64,000 bases of DNA. Source: Tretioscincus oriximinensis (lineage: Eukaryota; Chordata; Lepidosauria; Squamata; Gymnophthalmidae). The notes under the pieces were generated by a model. That model did not search any database and was not told where the DNA came from. It saw nothing but the letters and a program-made list of their open reading frames with translations. Shown here in pieces: positions 13,701 through 26,400 of this stretch (position 1 is the first letter of the stretch; the number at the start of each line of letters is the position of its first letter). The stretch lies in the NCBI GenBank assembly GCA_022410635.1, contig JAJVDF010000044.1, positions 1,942,476-2,006,475 on the forward strand, read 5' to 3'. The translations under genes were made by a program, and so were the position numbers.

Positions 13701-16700
13701 ATGGGCAAGGTCAGTATAGGAAAAGTTGCTCCTTCAGACACTTGGGGTCCAAGCTACTTAGGATATTATGTGTCAATATCAACACTTTGAATTGATCTCA
13801 GTATCGAATTGGTAGCCTTCAAGACTGGTGTAAAGTGTGTCAGGCCAGAAAGTCTGATCGGCAGTTGAACTTTTTCATTCTGTACCGATAAAGTGCATTA
13901 CAGTAGTCTAGTCTGGAGGTTATCAGGGCATGGGTTCCTTTAGCCAAGTTCTCCCAACCCAGGAAAGACTAAAGCACTTGAGCTAACCACAGATGGAAAT
14001 GAACCCTTTTGGTCACCATCACCACTTGACTCTCAAGGGACAAAGGTGAATTTAGAAGTATTCCCAAATCACACACCTTTTATTTCATTGAAAATCAGGT
14101 GATGTCTGAAATGCAAGTAGATTGTTAATAAAATAATATCTGGGATTAATAAAAAAGATTTCATTAGAAGTCAGTGAAGTATTGATCTGTAGGGATATAT
14201 TGTGATACTATATAGGTAAAGTCTCTTTTTATATGTTGATAATGTTATAGTAACTGTGATATGCAATCTACTTTTAAAAGCTTATCCTATATATAAGAGA
14301 GCATTCATGACCGTCCGTCCTGTCCGACAGGGAGGGGGCTGTAACTCCTGCCTCCCTTGCTGTCTGATTTGAGGGAACAGCAGAAGAAAGAGAAAACAAA
14401 ATGGATGACATATCCGGGACTGCCTGCCCTATTTTTCTGAGCCGAGCTGAGGAGCAGGCAGGCTGGTGGGCCAAACTAACTGCACCTAGGCACGAGCAGC
14501 CGGGGGGGAGGTGGCTGGCCAGGGGACTGGAGAACGAAGACTAGAGCCTGAGTTCATTGCCGATACCGAGCTCAGGCTAATCCCCTTAGTTCTTAAATAA
14601 TAGCTCAATATGTCTTATATTTATGTTGCTGTATTTTAAAACTGATGGGTTGTTGACAGACTCCAAGGACAACATTGAACATTGTCATTTATTTTGTTAA
14701 TTTCTGGACCACAATTACCAGATTTGTGAGGTTTCCAGAGCATTAGTGTGGGAATGTGACAATGATTCCTGACCTCTAAGAATATATGTGTGGTTAATAT
14801 ATTTGCTACTACAAGAAAAAAAATCAAATGTATCTAACGAATTGTAGCAATTTTTCCACATTTTGAATGTATTGTCTTGTGTTCCAAGAAATAATAATTA
14901 ACAAGCTTTCTAATGACACTTTAATAATCTCTACACTTGCTTACTTGGAGTAATCAGCTTTGTGTATGGCTCTGTGCAACCTTCGTGTATAAGTACTACC
15001 CTTTTGAATGTGTAATGTAAAATTATCCACTAAAACCAAGTTTTGACTCTTGGTACTGAATGCCTTGTAGAATGGAATTTTAGTCCTGGATAATAGAGAT
15101 TTATCATTGCTTGCTGCCTCCTTTCCTACCTTTTTTTTAACCTCCTTTTCTAACTCCTTAAAATATTATTTCATGATTTGTTCTTACTTTTAACACTAGA
15201 GCTTACTTGTGGTATTGGGAGCATGGAATAAAACACCTTTCATTGACTTCAGTGAACCTGGAAAGGCCTTTTGAGCCCTACCATAACTTATATTGAATGA
15301 TTGTTCAGTAGTCAACATTGTAATTAGNGATCCTTCAGTAATCCACTTAATTAATTTTCTCACAGCTATTTTTATTCTGCAGTTGAAATACATTTGTTTA
15401 ACTGTTTACATATTAACAAGTAAATTGCTTAATTTGAATGATTGGATTTAAATGGTCAATACTCTGACAAAATGTTTATTATTTACAGTATATAAGGAAG
15501 ATTCCACATGGATGTATAAGGAAAAAATGGTGTATAAATATGGGTGATGGGCAGAAATGGTGGAAAAATCTGTATTTTGAAATATCTGTATTTGAAGTGT
15601 TCTCACTTAAAGTTCATTCTCAAGTCAAGTCACATAGAGCTGTTTGCCTGTTTATACATTTTTCCTGTTCTATATCTGAAGGTCTTAGGGCAGGTACCAA
15701 GAGCAAAAACAGAATACAAAAAAGTATTTACAACAAAAAGCGGGGACAAATATAGAATTCAGTGCAGCTTTGCATTCATTTTTCCTTCCAGATGTGATTT
15801 AGGAAAGCGGGAATATTCAAGTCACTCTCCATGAATACCTCACACTTCAGAATTAATTTGAGTAGAAAACTCCTTAGAAACAGGTGATTGTTCAGCATTA
15901 CTGTGACACTTAACAACTCTTAAGGCTATTGAGCAAAAATTCCCACTTTTGTACATCTAAAGTGATATAAATTCTTGGATTTTAACAAGAAACATTACTT
16001 TTTGCAATCTAATCTTTAGAAATAGTATATATAATTACATTCTAAAGTGGCTACTTTGTTATTTTCCAGGAATTTATTTTGTCAGAAGATTACAACAAGA
16101 TGACACCAATTAAAAGTTACCAGGGTAAGAGATGCAATCCAAATATTTGTAGTTTTTAAAAACAACAATTTTGCTTTAGATTTGATTTTTTAAAATTTAA
16201 TTTGCAAACCATCAGAAGTAGAAGGGAATATTTTTTTAAGTCGTTCCTAAACCCTCTTGTGGGTGGCACTCCTTTGTGCCTATATCTTGGGAAAGGAGAG
16301 GAAAAGTGAGGCACGGCTATTGGGATTTGTTAAAGTTCACTTTTAAAAAAAGGTCATGATGATTTTCTAGGCAGTTCCTTTGAGGATATAAGTGGGTATT
16401 AAACAAATCATAAAATTCTCATGATGGTTTGTTGTTGACTGAATTTTCATTAGGATGAAGTGCAAATTCCTGTTGATTGCAAAATTTGAAATGCAGAGGC
16501 CAAATTAAACAGCAGTTCTGGGACAATCAATACGGCACAGACCATAGAATATTCAGGAGGAGTGCCATCTAGTCTCTAACTGCTTTGCTGGATTTAAAGC
16601 AGGGGTTCACTCTACAGTCCTTCAAATGTTTCTGAACTACAAGTCCCAGCATTCTGTGCAAGTCCCAGTGCACTGACATAAAATGGCTGGGGACAGAAGG

Positions 16701-19700
16701 AACATACGTACACTTGTGTTGAAAAGATCCATTGTCGGGAATCATGTGATCTGCCCAGCCTGTTCGTTGGTGTTGTCACTGTGAACAGGAAGAAACAAGA
16801 AGCCCAGAGTTCACAGTATGGCTTGGTAGGCAGCTTTTCTTCTGGCCTAGTTTTTTTTAAAAAGGAGTTATATCTCTAGGGCATTTCAGTTTTGAATTTA
16901 GAATTGAACTTTTCTTGTTGTGGATACTGACTGCTTTTACATCTACGGCTGTTCTTAAATTTGCTTTCCTCTGCAGTCAATGACATAATAAGCACTTTCA
17001 AACTAAACAAGGCCTTTTGGCACTTAGAAGAAGAAGAAGAAATGGGCTCTTATACCCCGCTTTTCTCAAAGGACTCNAGGGTATTTTCCCCGAAGGCTGA
17101 CGTTCTATCTTCCCCACCAGGCTGTGGTGGTTCCCATGTATCCACTTGCAGTCAATTGCAATTTCTTGCAATTCTTGCATTTGAATAGCTAGGTTGTCTA
17201 AAGGCTAATGGAAGGTGCTCAACCGTCCGACGCAGGGCTTCGAAACCCCATCACCCAGATGGCAGACCGTTTCCTAAGCGACTGAGCCATTTGTGCCTGC
17301 TCAGTTACTTAGACAAGTTAACTAGTTAGGCAAGTTAGTGAATCTTCTCCTTTTGCCTGGGATCAGAGGCTGGCCAATTTGTGGGGGAAATCTATGAGTC
17401 TCTCACTTGAAGCTGCTGAGAGCAAAATCATTTTTATTTTACATTTTTGTTTCAATTTTCCATTGTTTTCACTTTCTTGCTTTTTACAGTTATAAATGCT
17501 GTACAGCAGATTTTATTTTCCGTATTGCTCCAGCCAAACTTTTCTTCTTGCTTTTATTTATTGAATAAAATTTATTTGTTCCAAGCAGCAATATACAGTG
17601 ATTTGGGTTGTTAAAACAGAAACCTTACTACTCTTAAGTATGGAAACATTATAAATATCGAGGTTAGGTAGGTCGAACAAATAACCATTTGCTATTTTTC
17701 CAATGCTTAAACTAGGCTGTCGCCATAGGTAAGTATGGGAACCATTTTGACAGTTTTTGGTTTCAGAGGTGACAGGTTGTAATGACCTGTCTATTTGGGA
17801 AACCCTACAAAATGGAGACCACTTCTCACGGAATTACGGGAGTTTATCTGGTTCCAATCCCAGTCCTGGAGTAGGAACGTTTCATTCAGTATCATTGACC
17901 AGACTCTGGAAATCCAAGTGTCCTTGGTTATAAATTACGATACTTTCCAATGTTGAGTTTTTTATTAAGGGACGGTTTCCCAACTGCTCATACTCGTTCT
18001 TGAATAAATAAATATATATAGAAGATAAGCGATGGCGAAAGGATGATCTTCTTGCTTTTATGGTGAAAAAAGACTCTTTGCAAAAACTAATACATGAAAA
18101 AAGCACAGAATAACATAGAAATTACAGGGATGTTTCCTTGGGAGAGCTTTAAGACAGGGCTGTCAAACTGGTGGCCCTCCAGATGTTTTTGAACCACAAG
18201 TCCAAGCATTTCATTGAACATAAGAAGAACCATACTGGATCAGGCCACAGCCCATCAAGTCCAACATTCTGTGTCACACAGAGGCCCATCATATGCACCT
18301 GGGCAGTCCGCACAGAGGAAGCAAAATATGCTCCTGTTCATGACTCCCTGCAAATGGTATTTCAGAAGTCCTGCCTGTTGCTCCATCCCAGAGGCAACAT
18401 CCAGACATCCATCCTATTACCTATTTATACCCTTGGTGTTCATAAACCTGTCTAGCCCTGTCTTGAAACTATCCAGCCTGTTAGCTGGATGGTAAGTAAA
18501 TTCCACAGGCCGATGACCCTCTGGATGAAAAAATACTTTCCTTTGTCTGTTCTCACTTTTCTGCCCATCACTTTCAAGGAGTGCCCTCTGGTCCTAGTGT
18601 TGTGTGATAGGGAAAACATTTTTTCTCTATTTACCCTGTCCATCCCATGCATGATCTTGTACACTTCAATCAGATTTAGCCGTGTGACAGTGCAGAGATT
18701 GGAACAGAATGTTGGGAGACGTGGTTCAGGAACATCTGGAGCNCCACCAGGTTGATATCTCTGCTTTGAGGGGTAGACATTGGATTTTGTGCAGAGGACT
18801 GAATGTCTTTTTTCCTTTTCCAGCTCACCAAAGCAGGGTGATGATGGTCCTATTTGTTCTAGAAATGGAGTGGATCCTGAGTATAGGGCAAGACAAGTAC
18901 TTCACATGGCATTGCTCAGAAAGCGGGCAGAGGCTTGGAAGCTACCGAATTAGTGCAGGAGCCTGTGGACTCCAGTATCCTTTCTAATAAATGTAGTTGA
19001 GTCTTCGCTGTACCTCCTTCGATCATTAGCATGATAAGGTGTGTCACCTGTTGGCGCTTGTAACCCAGATGAGGACTTAATGACTGTGTTGTGTGTAATC
19101 TAACCTAATCTAAAATCAAAACTTAATTTCATGCATTTGAGGCTTTGTGATCAGCTANCATTAAGTGATTTAAAAAGAACATTAGTGACTGTTAAATAGT
19201 ATTGCATCTACTCTCCTAATGCACTGGATTTTGAAGTAGGTAAAGGTTTGTTGAGAGCAGTGGCATAGTGAGGATGAGGCCACAGGGACAATTGTCCTGG
19301 GTACGAAATTCCCAAAACAAAACAGAACCAAGGAAATCTTAATAAATAGAAGAAGGTTCTGGTTTTGAGACCCAACCCTTCTCACCTGAAGGGATTCAGA
19401 GCAGCTTACAGGGTTATTTTTTGCCCAAAGGCTCACATCTGTCTTCTCCATTGCGTTGTGGGGGTACCCATTAATCTACTTGCAAATAAATGTCTTTGCT
19501 TTCGAACAGCTAGGTTAGTCCAATAGAGGGCGCTCTCCCTTCTCCACAGCCGATGCATGGGCCTCAAACTTGGGAGCGCCTTTGAAACACCAAGTTCTTA
19601 TTCTCTTGCTCCAACGTGACTCTACCTCTTCCACAAGAGAGAGAGGAGTGGCTGCATGTACGGTTGCATTTGATCAAGCACCTCAAGAGATCCAACCAAC

Positions 19701-20389
19701 AACTAGGCAGCCCATNTCTCGGATTCCTTTCCTCATATAGTAGTAGATTTCAAAAAAATAGCCGTGTTCTTCTGAGTCCAGAAAATGACTTCTTCTGATG
19801 CTAAAGGACAACTGCCTGGGGCAGACTATATGAAACAAACTGAGTGTTGGAAATAACAGAAATCTACGTGTGAATGTGAGAGTNATTGATATGGATGTAG
19901 GTCACATGGGAATTGTACCTCGCCTGCACTTTAAGCTTCCATAACTTATGCTTCCCAACTGAAGTTGGACTGACATAGTTACTGCATTGCCTTAAGATTT
20001 TGTTATGAATAGGGAGGAAGAAAATTGTCTCTGTCTCATTTTAGGTGGCTGAGGCTGTGACAGATTTGCATGTCTGAGTGCTAATTTTCCTTGTCTATTA
20101 AAATTAAGCCGCTGACGTTGTAGGAAAAGGACTGTTTGAATATGGATTGCTTAGTCCTTTCTTGAGAGTAGCTTCCATATGCTGTTCACAGCCATGTTAG
20201 TGTCGGTTCAGAATATCTAGCAGAGAGGCCTCATAGCACCTGATAAGACTAAGGAGAAAAAGGTGGGCCACATGGGCTTTGCTAGGCAACTCTACGTCTT
20301 CAGATTTGACTGTGAAAGCTCATGCGGGCTCCCTTTTCCTTGTTATAAGACCACCATGTTAGATCTTCCAAGTAGTAGCAGTAGGATTA

Positions 20390-20451
<62 letters not shown>

Positions 20452-23400
20452 AATAATGATGCTCCTTTCACCAAAGGGCAGGGCACATAGCTTTTGTTGC
20501 TTTCTCCACCGCAGACACACTTTGGTGTAAGCAGGACTGAAAGAGCTCTAAAGAATTATGATTGGCCCAANATCACCCAGCTGGCTTCATGGAGGAGTGT
20601 GGAATCAAATTGAGAGACAACCAGGTAAGAGTCCAAAGCTCTAACCAATACTCCAAACTAGCTGGTGCAGATACTATTTTGGATTGGGGAGCCTATTCAA
20701 GAAACTTCCAGTTTTCCTGAGTTTTTTGTTCAGATTTGATATGGAGACCCGGCATGTTTTTATTGGTGATCATTCTGGTCAAGTGACGATTCTAAAACTG
20801 GAGCAAGAGAACAGCAGCCTAATTACAACATTTAGGGGACATACAGGTATGGCTGTGGTTGAATTTGATTCTTTTAAAGATTCTTCTATTTGATCAGCAT
20901 CTCTGTGGGTTGTTCGTTGAATGAACAGTACTGCATGAAAATGAAAGAACGCAAAAAATTCAGTATTCTTGTTATCAAGACTAAATAATCTGCTATGCCC
21001 CTAAGAACATAGGAGAAGTCTAGCTAGATCAGGCCACAGCCTGTCCAGTCCAGCATCTTGTCCTACATAATAGCTCACCAATTCTTCCTACACAATCAAC
21101 CTAAAAACAAAGGCAAACATTTCACTTGGGCTTGAATTCTTTAACAGGCTTTTAGGCTCCAAAAGTGTGAGGAATCTAAGGCCCAGAGTCCAGACCCAGC
21201 CCGCAGAAGCAATTGGTCCAGCCCGCAGCATGCTCCTTGGCTTCCCTGGCTAAATATTGTTCCTCACTTCGTTGAAATGTGAAGTGAAATAGAAAAAGAG
21301 GAGAGAGGGAGGGAGGAAAAGGAGGAGGGACTGGGGAGCATTGGACAGCCATTATGTTGTCTCGAGGGTGAAGGAGGGGGCAAGGGTGAGGCCTGGCCGG
21401 GGCGGCTGGGCAAGGGGGGAGCATGGTCTGGGGTGGATGGAAAAGGGTTATGGCCCTTGAATGATATTACAAATATCCAANTAGTCCCTAGATGAACCCC
21501 CCGTTATAATGAACACCAAAGGGGTTGTTATAACAGGTGAAACCTTGTTATAATGAACACTAAAGGGGTCAAGTAAATTTGTTTGCTATGATGAAATTTT
21601 GTTATAATGAAACTCATTGTAACCAACATTACTTTTACAGGGTTCTGCTGCAACTTTCAAATTTGGTACACCACATCAGGGTTGTTCATGAGGGGGTTTC
21701 ACCTGTATTTCACCTTGTTGGTCCTAACTCTCCTCTCCATCAGCTTCTTTGTCAAAAAATTTACCTTGTTAAAATCTATTCCTCTGTCTTATTGCAATAT
21801 ACATTAAATATATATTTGTGGCTGAGAGGGAATCTTCTGCTGTTCAGTATGCTTTATTTTTAAGATATTTTAGTATAAAGCAGACAGATCTGCTTGGTTA
21901 TATGTGCTTTCAGTATATGTAGATCCTTACATGCTGATAACATACGTGGCCTAATTTATATTTGCTTTCCTTTCTCCTCCTTGTCCATTTGTTTTCACCA
22001 GGTGGAATCACTGCTCTCTGTTGGGATCCTGTGCAGCGTGTTCTGTTTTCAGGCAGTTCTGATCATTCAATAATTATGTGGGACATTGGAGGAAGAAAAG
22101 GAACAGCTATTGAGCTGCAAGGACACAAGTACACAACATTTCCCTTTTTAGCTCTGTCCAGATATAACCCACTCACTAAACATATTTGTTTTCATTTCCG
22201 TAGAAGTTTTCTGCTTTCTGCCCTTTGGTTATCATGATCTCTAGTTCACTAGTTTCTCGTAGTAGAGAATATGTAAGAATTGGGCTGAATCAAATCATTA
22301 ATAGCCTGTTCAACCACATCATTCGTTTGATGGCTGTAATTGGCAGCTGTCAATCGAAAGCTGGATCTTCCTATCAGCCTTGCACAAATGCAGTAAGCAA
22401 ATACTTACTTATGGCCCAACCATTTTTCTAAGCCTTATAGAGGCATCTCTATAAGGCTTAGGCAAATGGATGGGCCATAAATATGTGCTGTCAAGTGAGC
22501 GGACAGTGAATTGCAGGTGCAAATGTATTCTGACAAGTCAGACTAAAGACCCAGAGAATTACTGTATATGAAGGTTACTGACAATCTGAAATGTAGGTCA
22601 TGGGCTAATCTATGAAAGTAAAGAAATTTCAGCTTCAGGATCTAGCATGGCCTTGTAGAGGCCCCCCAACAGTTTAAGCTCTAGGCCCACCCTTGGGAGT
22701 TTTGCAGCAAATACCCCAGTCATTTGCTGCATAACGTTCAAGATGTGAACAATCTAATTTGACATTTCACCTTATCTGAAGCAGACTCATCGTTAAATCT
22801 GTATGATGCACTGTGTAATTCATGATGCAAGAACAAGGCATTCTTAGCTAGGTGTCACTACTACAGGACGGTGTGATGTCCCAGTAGGCAGTGTGAGGTT
22901 TCCAGACAGCCCTTTTGCAAGTAAGTACCAACTATCACTGAGACAGTTTATGCACTCAAAATGTGTACCACAATGTACCAGAACTGGACTGAGAAGTTCT
23001 TCTCCCTTGCTAATGCTATAAGAAGGCTGCCTCATTCAGTAAAGGTAAAAATTAGAGGACGGTTCTCAAATGTAACAAAGAAAGAGGGAAGCATCACCTC
23101 AGATTAATACTACAAACTCCACATTTAAGCAATTGGTGGTAATCAGTTGACGCTGATATCTCCAATCAGCCTCAGGAATAAATAGCCAGGAGATCCAGGA
23201 AAGGATGTTAGGAGTTGTAATTCAATAATGTTTGGAAGGATTCACTGTCAGTGGTTTGCCTTAGCTGCTGATCATGGGGGCTGGAGATAAGGTTGCCATA
23301 TGTCCTGGGAAGGCGGGACAATCCCGGCTTTGGGGACTAAAATATAGTCCCCTCCGNGTTTTAAGAGAAAATCCCAGAGTTTTACATTCCCCAATGCTGC

Positions 23401-26400
23401 ATCAGGGAATGTAAAAATCTAGGATTTTAAAGGCAAAGGAGCTGTCAGGGCTGACGGCTGCAGCCCGAGCAATGCTTTCCAGGGTCCTGGAAGGTACCTC
23501 GGAGTGTGCCATAGCTGATCCTCTGCTGGAGGCGGGGTTTCGCGCCTGCTGTCAGGCAAAGCGCGGCANCTCGCCTCCAGCAGAGGAAAAACGCTNGGGT
23601 TTTTGACAGGAGAACAGAACTTTTGTGCAGCTCTGTTCTCACCACAAGCGTCCGTGTGTGTACCCCCCCTCCACCCCACTTTTGGGCTGCCAAAATATGG
23701 CAACCCTAGCTGGAGATATACTATCTACAAGAAGAATAATCAAGAGGAGGAGGAGGATCGTTTAATTTCTGCCCAAAGGCTTTCATTTATTCTNTCTTCC
23801 CCACCAGATTACGGGTGGTACTCATTTATCTCATTGAAATGTGAATTGCAAATCTCCCTTTCGAATAGCTATGTTGGCTAGAGCTGAAGGCCAGTAGAAG
23901 GCGTTCACCCCTCTCCACAGCCGACACAGGGCCTTGAAACTGGATGTGTCAGCTGAAAGACCAGTTCTTAGCGACTGCACCATTCGGGCCTTCAAGGCTG
24001 CGTCTTCTCTTTAGAACGCAGGCAGGCAGGGCAAGGCTTGAGGACAAACGACAGCAGCACAAGAACCAGGATATAGCTGACACGCCCCATCCAAATATGA
24101 CCTTTGCCTGCAGTTGATGTCACCAAACCTGCGTATTCAAACAGCTATACAGTTCCTTCCTCTGAATGTTGTCACAGTTTGCTTAAAAATTTGGGGAGGG
24201 GGGGGGGAACGTGACTTGTTCCCATTGCTGCTTATTAAGATGTTTTTGTGCTTGTTCTGCAGTGATAAAGTCCAGTCGCTTTCCTATTCGCATCCTACTC
24301 GTCAACTCATCTCTTGCGGAGCAGACGGNGGAATCGTGGTCTGGAATATGGATGTTGAGAGACAGGAGGTGCATAATCAGTTCTTCCTCTTTATCTGGTC
24401 AGGGAAAGAGCCATTTCTTTCATTTTGAATCTCTCAGCGTTATTATTGAAAGGCATCTTTTTTGCAAATTTTCTTACAGCTCGATTAGACTGGATTTGTA
24501 TTTCTCTATTAAGCTAGTCTGTTTCCTCCACCGATTCCTTGTGCAGACTGATGGCAGTCGTCATCGTAGATAAACAAAGTCCTGACCTTGTAATTTGAAC
24601 ATGGAAATTCCGTTAAACTAGTGCAGCTGATGGTTCATTCCTCTGTTGTTATTTTCTCATTCATCCTTCACAATTTGGAATACCTACTTTCATTTGCAGT
24701 GGGAAAAATCAAAGGGGTCACATACCTTTGTATGCAGTGAACTCAATACATTAACAGATAAGTGAAGGCAGGGCTGTATTTTGGGTGTATACATCGCCCA
24801 GATATAACTCCCGGGCAATCTTGGTGGGCCACATCCAGGCGTTCGTGGGCTGCGGCAACCACAAGTGGTGGCGGCAGGAATGGCCTGGTCTTGGTGGGTC
24901 GTGGCAAGTGGCATCATTGGTGCAGGCACTGTAGCTGTGGCGGCCTGAGCATCATGGTCACAGTGTGGGCGCCATTATTCCCTCGCCTCAGTTATATGGC
25001 ACGACTGCATGTGCAGGTTTTTTAAAAAATATATATTTTATTTTTCCAGAGTAACACACTCCCTGGGCCACCCTGGGCAGCTGCCCTGGTTGCTCTTCCA
25101 CTAAATACGGGACTGAGTGAAGCAGTACTATCCACCAGTCTTTTTCACTGGTGAGCCTGAGAGTTAAGGGGCAAAAATTCTTGTAACTTCACATTTCCCA
25201 AAGTCCTGAGTTAATAGTCAATTCCAGCCAATCGCTGTACACAACTCTAAAACCTAGTGCAGGGATTCTCAAAACGATTGCTCTAAACTCCACAGGCACC
25301 GTTTGATCGATTTCATTATTTATTTGAAAACTAGTATTCCTTATCCTGTCATACGCTCCTCTGTGAGCCAAAATGCTCAATTAAAACACTTTGAGGCTCT
25401 TACTTTGGAGAATGGAAGGGACCAGAGTCAGTGAAAGGAAAGACTAGAGAAAGCCTGAATTAATGCAACAATAAGTATGAAATCTTGACCCACAAACAAG
25501 GCAAGAATTGTATCATCAAGGAATATAACGGGCAGTCTCCCTTCCCCAGATCTGCCTCTCAAATTTCAGAGCAGCCTTTCACTCAAGTTGCCCTCTATGT
25601 CACTGTTTTCTGAAACAGGAGAAGAGGGTGTTTTCCAATTAGCATTTGCTCAACAGGATTAAGTTTCCACGGAACGAAAACTAGAACCAGCAATCTACTA
25701 ATGGAGAAACAGCTTTTTGGCCTTAAAAACTACATTGTACACATTGGTAAATTTTCCCACTTGCTTTTTATACTGAAGATAAAGAGCAAGTGGGAAAATA
25801 TAATAAATACTGTTAGGCTGGGTTCACATTGGGGGGAGAAAAGGGGGATTGGAAAACAGAGAAAAGGATCCAAATCCACTTCCCTCTTTTCCCTTCTTCC
25901 TTGCCCGTTTTGGCCCCAATTCAGGGAAACATGAAGCTTTTTAAAATTAAAATCCCTGAGTGTGTGCAAATTTCCCACTTGCACAAAACCAGGGTTTGTG
26001 GTCTTTGGGGCTCCTGATACCTCTAGCATAGCCAGAAGCAGCCTCAATGATCCTGGTCCATGGGAGATCTTTGCAGGTCTCTTGCCATTCCGGCTGTTTT
26101 GACAGCAGTTTAGAATCCCTGTGCTTGAGCAGGAGCTTAAACTGCAAGCAAATATCCTCTTGGATCTCCCACTACCATGGACCGCGACCCTTGGGGATGC
26201 TTGTGCCTTCACGTGAAGACACACACACAGGACTGGCCTCTGATTGGACAGCTCACTGTCCAATTGGAACACATGACAAAACCATCGCCAGAGTGCACAT
26301 AACACCAATTACATTAAGCTGCGCTTGTGATGGTTTTCTGAGCAAAGTGACCTGTGCAAACTGCACATGGCGAACGTGTTTCCCATTCAGAGTAAATGGG

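Larger units (their letters stand above)
12512..16069 (+). other. WDFY2 intron 3
   Basis: 3.6 kb with a DNA-transposon-like repeat (12976-13165) and a SINE scrap (13425). A GC-richer patch at 14300-14560 has no recognised identity. The rest is plain AT-rich intron. Confidence 0.7.

Noticed and set aside
20263..20490. Open frame with a poly-Asp run
   Set aside because: It is the translated (GAT)n microsatellite joined to a transposon copy.
25730..26308. 192-residue minus-strand frame in a WDFY2 intron
   Set aside because: No domain, no Kozak or splice support, and it crosses a local hairpin; looks random.
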